From Mesorhizobium koreense (GTDB lineage Bacteria > Pseudomonadota > Alphaproteobacteria > Rhizobiales > Rhizobiaceae), in NCBI RefSeq assembly GCF_031656215.1, contig NZ_CP134228.1, forward strand, positions 3,429,001 to 3,493,000: a stretch of DNA of 64,000 bases, in the 5' to 3' direction. This document shows, in pieces, positions 1 to 8,034 of this stretch. Position 1 is the first letter of the stretch. Every line of letters begins with the position of its first letter. The notes beneath the pieces are model-generated. The model made no database searches. It saw only the letters and a list, made by a program, of their open reading frames with translations, and was not told the origin of the DNA. A program made the translations under genes and the position numbers.

Positions 1-507
1 ACCCGCTACATCCGCGCTCCGATTCCAGTGCCTTCCGGGGCCATTCCGGGCAAGGTCACGATCACGGCAACCCTCTGCTATCCGACCGGAGTCGATCCGC
101 ATCACCCCGGCAACTACACGCGAGCGGGGCTCGAGCCGACGTTCCGCCCGCATGATCAGAAGCGCAAGGATCCCAGTCAGGTCCACGCCGACAGCAAGAG
201 CTTCTTCGGCAAAACGCAAAGCGGCTTGATGGAAGATGAGCTGCGGCGCGACGCCTGGAAATGGGAGAACTGCCTGCACACTAGCGTAACCTTCATAGGC
301 AAGACGTTGCGAAACCCCGTACTCGACGTTCACTACAATGCGCGTTTTGAGGGCCGCAGCTTTGCGCCGAAAGAAGAGCTACCCTATGCGCTTGTTATTA
401 GCGTCCACGCCAAGCATCTGGACGACCTCTACGACAAGATCGTCCGCAAGTACGCACGCCAGCTCGAAGCGTTACGGCCGGTCGTTGAGATTCCGGTGAC
501 CATCTGA
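1..507 (+). CDS. C-terminal part of a protein, probably an S8 (subtilisin-like) peptidase
   Basis: The reading frame is open from the first base and stops at 505-507, so only the last 168 residues are present. No start codon or catalytic triad lies in the visible part. The tail (LPYALVISVHAK, then LYDKIVRKYARQLEALRP and VEIPVTI) resembles, from memory, the beta-rich C-terminal region of the S8 peptidases paired with AAA ATPases in defence loci (IetS-like). That family call rests on recall, not on a visible active site. It is convergent with the nuclease-like gene whose stop abuts its own, which fits a defence-type cargo position. Confidence 0.5.
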   Translation, partial: TRYIRAPIPVPSGAIPGKVTITATLCYPTGVDPHHPGNYTRAGLEPTFRPHDQKRKDPSQVHADSKSFFGKTQSGLMEDELRRDAWKWENCLHTSVTFIGKTLRNPVLDVHYNARFEGRSFAPKEELPYALVISVHAKHLDDLYDKIVRKYARQLEALRPVVEIPVTI

Positions 508-1566
508 TCAGTGGGCAGGCTGATCCTGGGCGAGAACTTCCTTCACGCGGCAAATGGCCTTGGGCAAGTCTTCCCTAATTTCATCACCGGGAATGCGAAC
601 CGTGCGGATACCGAGTGCTGCGAGCTTCTCGGTAATGACAGCGTCCTTTGCCTTTTGCTTGGCCCGCGCATGGTGTCCTCCGTCACAGAACACAGCGATA
701 CGTTCATCCTCGAAGAACAGGTCCGCCTCCGTCACCAGACCGTCGCTGTGGCGGAACTCAACATCGTTCCAGAGATGGTACAAGGAGGGAAATGTTGCCC
801 CGTCGTCCATAATGAGCATCTGGCACGCGGGAAACAGCTTCTCCCTCGCCAGCGCCTGGATGACGAACAATTCGATGGGCGTTTCTGCGCCCCAAACGCG
901 CCGAGCTTCGACCTGTTTGAATGGCGTGAAGAACAGTTTTCGGCGATGCTTCTCGTAACGGGCCTTCATCTGCTCGGAAGGCATCTTAAGGTCCGTCGTC
1001 ATGATTTCATCGTTTTCGGCCAGCTCTGTCGCTAGGAAGAACTGATCGATCACAATGCCAATCTCGTCGAGATATCCCTTTCTTTCGCCGTCCAGATAGC
1101 CTGGCAAATTCCCATAGAGCGACCATCCTCCCAAAAAGGGATCGTAGCCTGCGTACATCGGTTCCGTTGCCAGCCACGCGCTTACATCGAGCTCGGCTAC
1201 AAGATCGATTGTCTGGGTTGTGACTTGCTCCCGCTTCGAAGCAGGAATGAGGCTCATAGCAAATGGGCGCACCCGCAAGACACCATCGACTTCGCCCGCG
1301 GCAACACAGCTCAATACGATGGAAATCATCTGAAAGTTTGTGCCACGTTTCCGGAACAGCTCGATCTCTCCATCGCTGGGCTTGTCCTGCAAAGCGCCGC
1401 CCGCGGCTTCGGCCATGGCTTTCGTTATCGGTTGAACGCCCCCGAGATCGAGCGTCGCCACCCGGATCAATTCCGGGATTGCAGACCAGTCGAGCGTAAA
1501 CGGCAACTTCGGAAGAATGCCGTATGCTGCGTCAGCGAGTAGTGAGGCCGGTCGGTTCTCGATCAT
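508..1566 (-). CDS. Protein with C-terminal DUF559/Vsr-like nuclease domain
   Basis: 352 residues. The first ~210 residues match nothing I recognise. The last ~120 residues read like a PD-(D/E)XK fold of the DUF559/Vsr group: an early helix Glu (TPIELFVIQAL), the segment EADLFFEDERIAVFCDG, then GGHH and a final strand-helix (GIRTVRIPGDEI). The Asp of EADLFF and the E-x-I/V-x-C strand fit the metal-binding positions, although the usual Lys is not obvious. A DNA-cleaving role in defence or repair is an inference. Its stop abuts the stop of the upstream convergent gene. The ATG at 1566 is the first good start. Confidence 0.6.
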   Translation of the reverse strand: MIENRPASLLADAAYGILPKLPFTLDWSAIPELIRVATLDLGGVQPITKAMAEAAGGALQDKPSDGEIELFRKRGTNFQMISIVLSCVAAGEVDGVLRVRPFAMSLIPASKREQVTTQTIDLVAELDVSAWLATEPMYAGYDPFLGGWSLYGNLPGYLDGERKGYLDEIGIVIDQFFLATELAENDEIMTTDLKMPSEQMKARYEKHRRKLFFTPFKQVEARRVWGAETPIELFVIQALAREKLFPACQMLIMDDGATFPSLYHLWNDVEFRHSDGLVTEADLFFEDERIAVFCDGGHHARAKQKAKDAVITEKLAALGIRTVRIPGDEIREDLPKAICRVKEVLAQDQPAH

Positions 1567-2329
1567 GCAATTAGACTAACCGGGCTACCGCCGAATTCAA
1601 AAGCAACATCACAATGGGCAGATCGGCCTGCGACGAACGGACTCTAGGCGATTGCGAGCAGCGTCCACAGGCAAAAGCGGCATTCACGTCTTGTTCAACC
1701 ACACCACATGACCGACCCCGTCCGAGCCGCCAGCTCGGGTGGGCCGCAATCCTTCGTGCGCTGTGCCGCTCGCCGGGGACAGTCCCGCCTTCAGCGGCGC
1801 TATGCTGACGCCGCTGCGTCTGCCTTCTTAGCCCGTCTCGCCGCTGCGGTTCGACTCGCGCCTCAAGGGCGCTCCTGCGGTCGGATTTTCCTTCGTCGGC
1901 GGCCACGCGCCGATCCGGGCCCCGGTGACCCCTTGGGCGGGCGCGCGCAGCCCGGCCTCGTCCTGCGGCCGCTCATTCTGTCCAGGTCCCAAGTTCGAGG
2001 CCTGAGCGTCCTCCTCATCGGCTGTAGAAAGATGTATGAGATTCTTGGGTAGGTGTCTTTCGCTCGGCTGCGAGTTTAGGGCCTCGAGCAATCGCGTCGT
2101 AGTCTGCCCGCTGAATACTGTGTGGCGATTGAGCAGCAACGTGATGCGGGATCCGCGCGAGCTCCCACCGAAAGCCTTCCGGGCGCGCGATTTTGCCGAT
2201 TCCTACGGGCACATCTGCGAGATCAAGGTGAAGACGCGCGACTTCCGCTGATGAGCCGATTCTGTCATGGGGGCGGCCGGGACACCGGCCCGGCGTTGCG
2301 GAGCATGCCTCAGCAGTTACACTGCCGCT
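1567..2329. other. Long stretch without a recognisable gene
   Basis: 763 bases with overlapping short open frames on both strands, none with recognisable family motifs or a convincing ribosome site. A frame ending at 2251 has a tail that looks protein-like (DPRELPPKAFRARDFADSYG), so a decayed gene end is possible, but I cannot name it. Confidence 0.4.
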
Positions 2330-2920
2330 ATGATTCAAGAACGGATAAAAGATGGCGAGGCCATAGGCGCTGTGATCGCTGCGATCGAGCGCCGGCCACA
2401 TCACTTGCGCATATTGCGCCATGTTGAGTCACTTCACCTCCCGGACTGTTGGGTCGGCGCGGGCTTCGTTCGCAACGCGATCTGGGACGACCTCCATGAA
2501 CATCCGGAGAGCACGGCGCTCGCGGACGTGGATGTCGTCTATTTCGACAAGACCGAAATGAGTCAGGCTACCGACGAACACCTCCAGGCTGCACTCACCT
2601 TTCTCGCGCCGGACGTGCCCTGGTCGCTGAAGAACCAAGCGCGTATGCACCTGCGCAACGGCGATGAGCCGTATGAGAGCACGGCGCAGGCCATCGCTCG
2701 ATGGCCGGAAACCTGCACTGCGGTGGCGGTGCGATTAAGCAATGACCATATTGAAGTGCTGGCGCCGCTAGGCCTGCTCGACCTCTTCGATCTCGTCATT
2801 CGTCCGACTCCGCACTTTATGGCGAAGTTGGAAATTTACCGATCGAGAGTTTTGGCGAAGCAGTGGTCCAAGCGGTGGCCTAGACTGCGCTTCGAGAGCC
2901 TCGACCAGAACTTGCCTTGA
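2330..2920 (+). CDS. Nucleotidyltransferase-family protein (DUF925/NTP_transf_6 type)
   Basis: 196 residues from the ATG at 2330; an earlier frame-open extension lacks family character. Family hallmarks are visible in order: WVGAGFVRNAIWD near residue 40, the acidic pair DVDVVYFD that would bind metal, VPWSLKNQARMH, then WPETCTAVAVRL and the C-terminal APLGLLDLFDLVIRPTP. Members are of uncharacterised substrate, so a nucleotidyl-transfer reaction is known only by fold. It has no operon partner; the next gene is on the other strand. The length fits the family. Confidence 0.8.
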   Translation: MIQERIKDGEAIGAVIAAIERRPHHLRILRHVESLHLPDCWVGAGFVRNAIWDDLHEHPESTALADVDVVYFDKTEMSQATDEHLQAALTFLAPDVPWSLKNQARMHLRNGDEPYESTAQAIARWPETCTAVAVRLSNDHIEVLAPLGLLDLFDLVIRPTPHFMAKLEIYRSRVLAKQWSKRWPRLRFESLDQNLP

Positions 2921-2968
2921 GTGGCTGCCCCGCGCTTGCGCGAATGAATGAACAGGTAGGCGTACCGC

Positions 2969-3535
2969 CTATCCAACCCGCTCGACCTGAAGCGCCCCTG
3001 GCGCGAGCGCTTTGATCAGCGATTGCGCCGGCATCGATGGATCGAGCCAGTCGGCCCAGGCATCGCGTTCAAGGATCACGATTTGCCGATCGTGATACGG
3101 CGCGATGTCAGGGCCCGGCTCCATGGTGAGCATGGTGAACGCCTCGCCGACCTCGGGCGTCTTCCGCCATATGCCGGCAACGCAAAAGAACAGCTCGTCT
3201 TTCTTCGTAAAGAGCCATTTGTCCTTGCGCTTCTTTTTCGGATCCTTGGGATCGGAGAACTCGTAGAATCCGTCAGCGATGATCAGGCAGCGGTTCGATG
3301 AGAATTCCCGACCCTCGGATCGAAAGTTGTAGACCGGCCGCTTGTTTGGTCCGGGCCAGCTCCATCGCCGCTGCACCATGTCGCCTTCGCCGCGCGCGCC
3401 CTCGACTGTCCGGATGAGCGGCCCAACATCGGTGATCTTGATGTCGTCGCGCGCCTCGATGTTGGGTCGGCCCTCGGCAAAGCCGATCTTGATCTTCAGA
3501 TCGGAGAAGTCCTCGACGATGGACGCGAAGTCCAC
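2969..3535 (-). CDS. SOS response-associated peptidase (SRAP/YedK) with a damaged start
   Basis: SRAP proteins form a thiazolidine crosslink with abasic sites in single-stranded DNA through Cys2, exposed after Met removal. The body is well preserved: the Asn in YNFRSEG, the Glu in DGFYEF and the His in APYHDRQ are all present. The first available start is GTG at 3535, but coding similarity continues upstream in frame as CNDYRLH, so the expected Cys2 sits at 3554-3556. The codon before it is GAG, not a start, and an in-frame TGA lies two codons further up. A good Shine-Dalgarno (AAAGGAG) sits at the expected distance. Translation from GTG would lose the catalytic Cys, so this copy is probably non-functional unless the sequence is wrong. 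Confidence 0.7.
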   Translation of the reverse strand: MDFASIVEDFSDLKIKIGFAEGRPNIEARDDIKITDVGPLIRTVEGARGEGDMVQRRWSWPGPNKRPVYNFRSEGREFSSNRCLIIADGFYEFSDPKDPKKKRKDKWLFTKKDELFFCVAGIWRKTPEVGEAFTMLTMEPGPDIAPYHDRQIVILERDAWADWLDPSMPAQSLIKALAPGALQVERVG

Positions 3536-3596
3536 GTGGAGGCGATAGTCGTTGCACTCTGTTCAAGGTCTCCTTTCCGATTTGCACGAGATCATT

Positions 3597-3611
3597 GTTC
3601 TTGTTATGTTC
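3597..3611. promoter_or_regulatory. LexA box (SOS box), alphaproteobacterial type
   Basis: GTTC (3597-3600), seven bases, GTTC (3608-3611) is an exact match to the direct-repeat LexA site known in alphaproteobacteria. It lies between two divergent SRAP genes, a family named for SOS association. It is about 40 bases upstream of the expected start of the minus-strand gene, a typical operator distance. It is only 9 bases from the plus-strand GTG. Confidence 0.75.
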
Positions 3612-3619
3612 CCATTCTT

Positions 3620-4126
3620 GTGAGCGCAAGCGTTTTCAATTCCGAAGCATCGATCAGGCAGCGGCGCGTCGTCATCCGGCGCAACGACGGCGACATAGAG
3701 ATGGTCGAGTTGTCATGGGGCCTTCAAACGCGCGAGCCAGGTGGTTGCGCCTTCACCGTCGTCCGCGCCGAAGGGCGCACCTTTCCCGATCACCGCTGCC
3801 TCGTGCCGACCTCCGAGTTCCGCCATCGGAACCGAAGCAAGCACTACGGCTTCTCGCTCGCGGACGGCGACTGGTTCTATTTTGCAGGAGTCTGGCGGCC
3901 GGCGACGCGCGACTGGCCCGAGGCATATGCCATCCTGACGACCGAGGCGAGCGCGGACGTAGCACCATTCCATGATCGCCAGATGGCGGTTGTTCGGCGC
4001 GAGCAACGTATGGCTTGGCTCGACCGGACTTGCCGTGAGGATGAACTTCTTCGTCCCCTGCCAGCGGACAGCTTCAAGGTCGCACGACTGCGAAGTGAAC
4101 CACGGCAAGCCGAACTGACATTCTGA
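3620..4126 (+). CDS. Divergent SRAP-family protein, N-terminally short and catalytically altered
   Basis: About 168 residues from the GTG at 3620; the frame is open to 3536 but that part overlaps the neighbouring gene antisense. Recognisable SRAP core: VELSWGL, RCLVPTSEF, WFYFAGVWRPA, ILTTEA and VAPFHDRQ. The His of HDRQ is kept. The Asn position (NFRSEG in the neighbour) reads VVRAEG, the Glu position (GFYEF) reads EFRHR, and the N-terminal MC-N segment is missing. By motif it should not form the DNA crosslink. It may be a remnant or a repurposed paralogue. No clear ribosome site is visible. Confidence 0.6.
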   Translation: MSASVFNSEASIRQRRVVIRRNDGDIEMVELSWGLQTREPGGCAFTVVRAEGRTFPDHRCLVPTSEFRHRNRSKHYGFSLADGDWFYFAGVWRPATRDWPEAYAILTTEASADVAPFHDRQMAVVRREQRMAWLDRTCREDELLRPLPADSFKVARLRSEPRQAELTF

Positions 4127-4162
4127 AATCCTGGCTTACGCATCTGAGGATTTGAGGCTTTG

Positions 4163-4203
4163 AGGGGAAAGCCTTCCCCTGCGGCCGAGCCAACGTCTCG
4201 GCC
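4163..4203. promoter_or_regulatory. Tandem inverted repeats upstream of ardC
   Basis: Two short inverted repeats precede the antirestriction gene: AGGGGA/TCCCCT (4163-4168, 4175-4180) and GGCCGAG/CTCGGCC (4183-4189, 4197-4203). The first could act as a terminator for the preceding gene and the second as part of the promoter region or transcribed leader. No clear promoter boxes are visible. Confidence 0.4.
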
Positions 4204-4268
4204 GACCCCCTCTGCGGTGAGCCCCCGCAACGCCCCCTTTAGAGTGAGAGTGCGGATCGGGTTACCGT

Positions 4269-4321
4269 GACGGGTTGAGGGCTGGAGGAGAGGCCTCCGG
4301 CACCCGTCGCGGAGAACCGCG
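4269..4321 (+). promoter_or_regulatory. Two-tier hairpin leader in front of ardC
   Basis: Outer stem GACGGGT (4269-4275) with ACCCGTC (4302-4308). Inner 8-bp stem GCTGGAGG/CCTCCGGC (4281-4288, 4294-4301, one G-T pair) closes a loop AGAGG. The ribosome site GCGGAG follows the stem immediately, and the ATG is at 4322. The same architecture with the identical loop precedes the parB-like gene at 5766-5805, which argues for a shared RNA-level or operator function. Confidence 0.6.
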
Positions 4322-5275
4322 ATGTCCAGACATGAACGCAACGCTCGCTTCGGCGCCGACCGAACAAACCTCTACGACGATATCACCAATAAGATCATCG
4401 CCGAGCTGGAGGCCGGGCGCGTGCCCTGGGTCCAGCCCTGGGGGGCGGCGGCGGCGAAGGCGCCGCTCGCCATGCCGGCGAATGCTGCGACCGGCCGGCA
4501 ATATTCCGGGATTAATGTGCTGATTCTCTGGGGCGCGGTGATCGAACACGCTTTCCCGGTGCAGACATGGTTGACATTTCGCCAGGCGCTGTCGCTCGGC
4601 GGCCACGTCCGCAAGGGCGAACGCGGCACCACCGTGGTCTATGCCGATCGCTTTGTCCCCAATGATGAAAAGCGGCGCGCGCAAGAGAATGGCGAAGAAG
4701 CGCCGGCCATTCCGTTCCTCAAATGCTTCACCGTGTTCAACGTCGCGCAGTGCGAGGACCTGCCCGTCGACCTCGCCGTCGCGCCGCCTGCACCGGAGTC
4801 AGGTCTGATCGAGCCGCGCGTCGAGGCGCTGATTAAAGCGACGGGCATTGACTTCCGCATCGGTGGCGATCGCGCCTTCTACATGCCGGCGCACGACTAC
4901 GTGGAGGTGCCACCGCCGCAAGCCTATTTCGAAACCATCAACTGGCATCGCACGGCCCTGCACGAGCTCGGCCACGCGACGGGTCATGCGTCCCGTCTTG
5001 GCCGCGACCTCTCCAGCTCCTTCGGCTCCAAGAAATACGCCTTTGAAGAACTCGTCGCAGAGATGAACGCCGCCTTCTGCTGCGCCTCGCTCGGGATCGT
5101 CCCGACCGTGCGCCACGCCGACTACATCGGCTCGTGGCTGGAGGTGCTGCGCGAGGACAATCGCGCCATCGTCCGCGCCGCATCCCAGGCGAGCAAGGCA
5201 GCTGACTGGCTACTCGCCTTCCTCCCCGAGACCGAGACAGCCGGCGAACCCGCAAACGACAGGAGGGCGGCATGA
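4322..5275 (+). CDS. ardC: ArdC-like antirestriction protein (ArdC_N plus zincin metallopeptidase-like domain)
   Basis: 317 residues. The N-terminal half matches the ArdC single-stranded-DNA-binding domain (DITNKIIAELEAGRVPWVQPW; GRQYSGINVLILW; FRQALSLGGHVRKGERGTTVVYADRF). The C-terminal half carries the zinc signature HELGH at residues 214-218 with a further His at 222, and the downstream Glu-rich EELVAEMNAAF segment. ArdC proteins protect incoming single-stranded plasmid DNA from host restriction during conjugation. The stop overlaps the next start (ATGA), so it is co-translated with DUF2958. It is preceded by a structured leader. Confidence 0.9.
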   Translation: MSRHERNARFGADRTNLYDDITNKIIAELEAGRVPWVQPWGAAAAKAPLAMPANAATGRQYSGINVLILWGAVIEHAFPVQTWLTFRQALSLGGHVRKGERGTTVVYADRFVPNDEKRRAQENGEEAPAIPFLKCFTVFNVAQCEDLPVDLAVAPPAPESGLIEPRVEALIKATGIDFRIGGDRAFYMPAHDYVEVPPPQAYFETINWHRTALHELGHATGHASRLGRDLSSSFGSKKYAFEELVAEMNAAFCCASLGIVPTVRHADYIGSWLEVLREDNRAIVRAASQASKAADWLLAFLPETETAGEPANDRRAA

Positions 5276-5673
5276 TCCTCCTGACCGACGACCTGCGCGA
5301 GCGCCTGCTTGCCAACGGACGTGATCGCGGGGCCGACCACGTGCCCGTGGTCAAGTTCTTCAACCCGCTGGGCGAAGGCGTCTGGCTAGCAACCGAGCTG
5401 GACGCGGACGGGGACACGCTCTTCGGCCTCGCCGACCTCGGCTTGCCCGAGCTGGGCAGCTTCTCGCTCGAGGAAATGGCTTCGATCCTCCTGCCGTTCG
5501 GCATGGGCATCGAGCGCGACGTCCTCTTCGCCAGCGACCTCCCACTATCGGTCTGGACGGTGGCCGCCCGCGAAGCGGGAAGCATCCGTGTGGCCGAGCG
5601 CATCCTCTGCCGAGCGGCTTCATCACGTCGCGATGGCGCGCGAGGCGCACATCCTGAAATCCGCAAAGCCTGA
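5272..5673 (+). CDS. DUF2958 domain protein
   Basis: 133 residues. Family features: LLTDDLRERLLANG at the start, VVKFFNPLG, WLATELDADGDTLFGLADLGLPELG and LPFGMGIERDVLF. Members accompany ardC and parB-like genes in mobile elements of alphaproteobacteria; their biochemical role is unknown. The last ~20 residues, rich in Arg and Ala, look like read-through beyond the conserved domain. Its start overlaps the ardC stop by four bases, so translation is coupled. Confidence 0.8.
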   Translation: MILLTDDLRERLLANGRDRGADHVPVVKFFNPLGEGVWLATELDADGDTLFGLADLGLPELGSFSLEEMASILLPFGMGIERDVLFASDLPLSVWTVAAREAGSIRVAERILCRAASSRRDGARGAHPEIRKA

Positions 5674-5765
5674 GATGCGCCCCTGCGTGTCTCCGGTTCT
5701 ACGCATCTCCGGTTCGCCGGGAGGCGGCGCTGTCCTCAGAGGAAGAGGGCGGCGCTTCGCTTCGT

Positions 5766-5820
5766 GACGGGTTGGAAGCCGAGAGAGAGGCTCTCGGCGC
5801 CCGTCGCGGAGTATCCCGAC
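5766..5820 (+). promoter_or_regulatory. Two-tier hairpin leader in front of the parB-like gene
   Basis: Outer stem GACGGG (5766-5771) with CCCGTC (5800-5805). Inner perfect stem GCCGAGAG (5778-5785) with CTCTCGGC (5791-5798) closes the loop AGAGG, identical to the loop upstream of ardC. The segment GCGGAG that follows provides the ribosome site, and the ATG is at 5821. The stem bases differ from the ardC copy while pairing is kept, which points to selection on structure. Confidence 0.65.
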
Positions 5821-7974
5821 ATGGCAAAAGCTGCCAAGAAGATCGTCTTCTCGCGCTCGCGCGACATCCCCTTCAACAAGATCGTGCTCTCGGAAGCCAA
5901 CGTCCGGCGAACCCGGCCGGAAGCCGACCTCGACGAGCTGGTCCACGACATCGGCCGACGCGAGGACCTCGTCCAGGGCCTCAACGTCCGCGCAATTCTC
6001 GACGAGGACGGCAACGAGACCGGCATGTTCGAGGTGCCGGCCGGAGGGCGCCGCTATCGCGCCATCGAGCGCCTGGTGAAGGCCAAGCGGTCCCCGAAGG
6101 ACGGACTCGTCCCCTGTGTCGTCCGAAAGTCCGACACGAAGATCCTCGCCGAGGACGACTCCCTCGCCGAGAACGTACTGCGCGCGGGCCTTCATCCACT
6201 CGACCAGTTCCGCGCATTCCAGGACATGCTCGACAAGGGCATGGCCGAAGAGGAGATCGCCGTGGCCTACCTCACGACCGTCCAGGTCGTGAAGCAGCGG
6301 CTGCGTCTCAACGCGGTCTCGCCCGTCCTGCGCGACGCTTATGCCCAGGAGAGCATGACGCTCGACATGTTGATGGCCTTCACCGTCAACCCCGATCATG
6401 AGCGTCAGGAGCAGGTGTGGGAAGCCGTGCAGCATTCGTACAATCGGCAACCGTTCCATATCCGCCAGTTGCTGACCGAGACCACGATCCCGGCCTCCGA
6501 CAAGCGCGCGCGCTTCGTCGGCGTCGACGCATATGTCTCCGCCGGAGGCGCGGTGCTGCGCGACCTGTTCGAGGACGATAACGGTGGCTGGCTCCAGGAC
6601 CCAGCGCTGCTTCATCGCCTGGTCGGCGAGCGGCTCAAGACCGTGGCCGAGGAGATCGCCAGCGAAGGCTGGAAGTGGGTGAAAATCGACCTCGACCTTC
6701 CGTATGGCTACGATCACGGCTTGCGCCAGATCACCGGCTCTTTCGTCGATCTCAGCGACGAGGAACGGGCCGAACGCGAGACGCTGCGCGCGGAATACGA
6801 TCGGCTCGAGGCGGAGTATGACGGCGCCGACGAGCTCCCGGACGAGATCGATCAGCGGCTGGGCGAGATCGAGGAGGCTCTCGACGCCTTCGAGAAGCGC
6901 CCGGTCGTCTACGATCCCGCCGAGATCACGCGCGCCGGGGTCTTCGTCAGCGTGGACCGTGACGGCGACATCCTGGTCGACCGTGGCTATGTGCGGCCCG
7001 AAGACGAGGCGCCAGTTGCCGTCGACGGCGGCGACGCCGAGGCCGATGGAGCGGACGGCGGGGTTGATCCTTCCGCAACACCGTCCGTTCAGCGCGCCGT
7101 CATCACCATCAGCGGACAAGAAACGGAGGCCGACGACGATGAAGACGATGATGGCGTCAAGCCGCTGCCCGAACGCCTCGTCATCGAGCTCACCGCGCAT
7201 CGCACGCTGGCGCTGCGTGAATCAGTCGCCAATCACCCGCACGTCGCCCTCACGGCACTGCTGCACAAGCTGGTGCTCGACGCCTTCAAGCGCAACGCGC
7301 ACGGCTCCGCCGTCGAGGCAGCCGTTCGCGAGGTCCACTTCCCCGTCCAGGCCACCGACTTGAAGGACAGCGCCTCCGCCAGGGCGATCGAGGCGCGCGT
7401 CGAGGCCTGGAAGGCGGACATGCCGATCGAGGACGACGATCGGCTGTGGGACTGGATTGACGGCCTCGACCACGCGAGCCGCCTCGCGCTGCTCGCGCAT
7501 TGCGTCAGCTACGGGATCAATGCTCTTTACGAGCGACCGAATCCCTATAGCGGCAACGGCGTCTCACAGTACGGGCTCGACCGGCGGATGCGCGACGCCG
7601 ATCGCCTCGCGCGCGCCACCGGCCTCGACATGGTGGAAGCTGGATGGCGCCCGAGCGTGGCGAACTATCTCGGTCGCGTCACTAAAAGCCGGATCGTCGA
7701 AGCCGTGCGGGAAGCGCTCGGCGAGGAGAAGGCGCAGCTCATCGACCACCTCAAGAAAGCCGACATGGCCAAGGAGGCCGAACGCCTGCTCGCGGATACC
7801 GGCTGGCTGCCCGAGCCGCTGCGTTCCGCAGATCCCGACGCGACGACCGCGACGGACGCGAGCGAGGCCGACGGCAGCGATGCACTCCCGGCCTTCCTCG
7901 CCGACCATGAGGACGACCAACCGGATGACGGCGAAACCGATGCGGACAACCCGGCGATTATCGCCGCCGAGTGA
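5821..7974 (+). CDS. Large ParB/Srx-like partition or nuclease protein
   Basis: 717 residues from the ATG at 5821, behind the hairpin leader. An N-terminal ParB-like domain (about 15-130) has IPFNKIVLSEANVRRT, a GRREDLVQGLNVR segment, the GGRRYRAIERL box and the ENVLRAGLHPLDQFRAFQ box. A KorB/ParB HTH region follows (MAEEEIAVAYLTTVQVVKQRLRLNAVSPVLRDAY). The remaining ~450 residues include a long acidic linker and a C-terminal helical region. Full-size ParB is about 300 residues, so this is the extended form found in ICEs, where it is thought to act in element stability or gene control. No dedicated ParA is adjacent; one lies at 20.9 kb. A hairpin terminator follows. Confidence 0.85.
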   Translation: MAKAAKKIVFSRSRDIPFNKIVLSEANVRRTRPEADLDELVHDIGRREDLVQGLNVRAILDEDGNETGMFEVPAGGRRYRAIERLVKAKRSPKDGLVPCVVRKSDTKILAEDDSLAENVLRAGLHPLDQFRAFQDMLDKGMAEEEIAVAYLTTVQVVKQRLRLNAVSPVLRDAYAQESMTLDMLMAFTVNPDHERQEQVWEAVQHSYNRQPFHIRQLLTETTIPASDKRARFVGVDAYVSAGGAVLRDLFEDDNGGWLQDPALLHRLVGERLKTVAEEIASEGWKWVKIDLDLPYGYDHGLRQITGSFVDLSDEERAERETLRAEYDRLEAEYDGADELPDEIDQRLGEIEEALDAFEKRPVVYDPAEITRAGVFVSVDRDGDILVDRGYVRPEDEAPVAVDGGDAEADGADGGVDPSATPSVQRAVITISGQETEADDDEDDDGVKPLPERLVIELTAHRTLALRESVANHPHVALTALLHKLVLDAFKRNAHGSAVEAAVREVHFPVQATDLKDSASARAIEARVEAWKADMPIEDDDRLWDWIDGLDHASRLALLAHCVSYGINALYERPNPYSGNGVSQYGLDRRMRDADRLARATGLDMVEAGWRPSVANYLGRVTKSRIVEAVREALGEEKAQLIDHLKKADMAKEAERLLADTGWLPEPLRSADPDATTATDASEADGSDALPAFLADHEDDQPDDGETDADNPAIIAAE

Positions 7975-7982
7975 CGCGACCT

Positions 7983-8012
7983 TGGCGGGGGCGGCTTCGG
8001 CCACTCCCGCCA
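7983..8012 (+). terminator. Hairpin after the parB-like gene
   Basis: TGGCGGG (7983-7989) pairs with CCCGCCA (8006-8012), with further GC pairing around a TTCG inner loop, and is followed by TTTCTC. It is a plausible intrinsic terminator, with only a short T tract. Confidence 0.5.
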
Positions 8013-8034
8013 TTTCTCAACAAGGAGCATTCCG

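Noticed and set aside
1567-2329. A hidden gene in the first long gap
   Set aside because: Several short frames exist on both strands, but none has a ribosome site and family motif together.
5623-7200. 525-residue open frame antisense to the parB-like gene
   Set aside because: It is the shadow of a high-GC gene in another frame; no family motif, low-complexity composition, and the plus strand carries clear ParB motifs.
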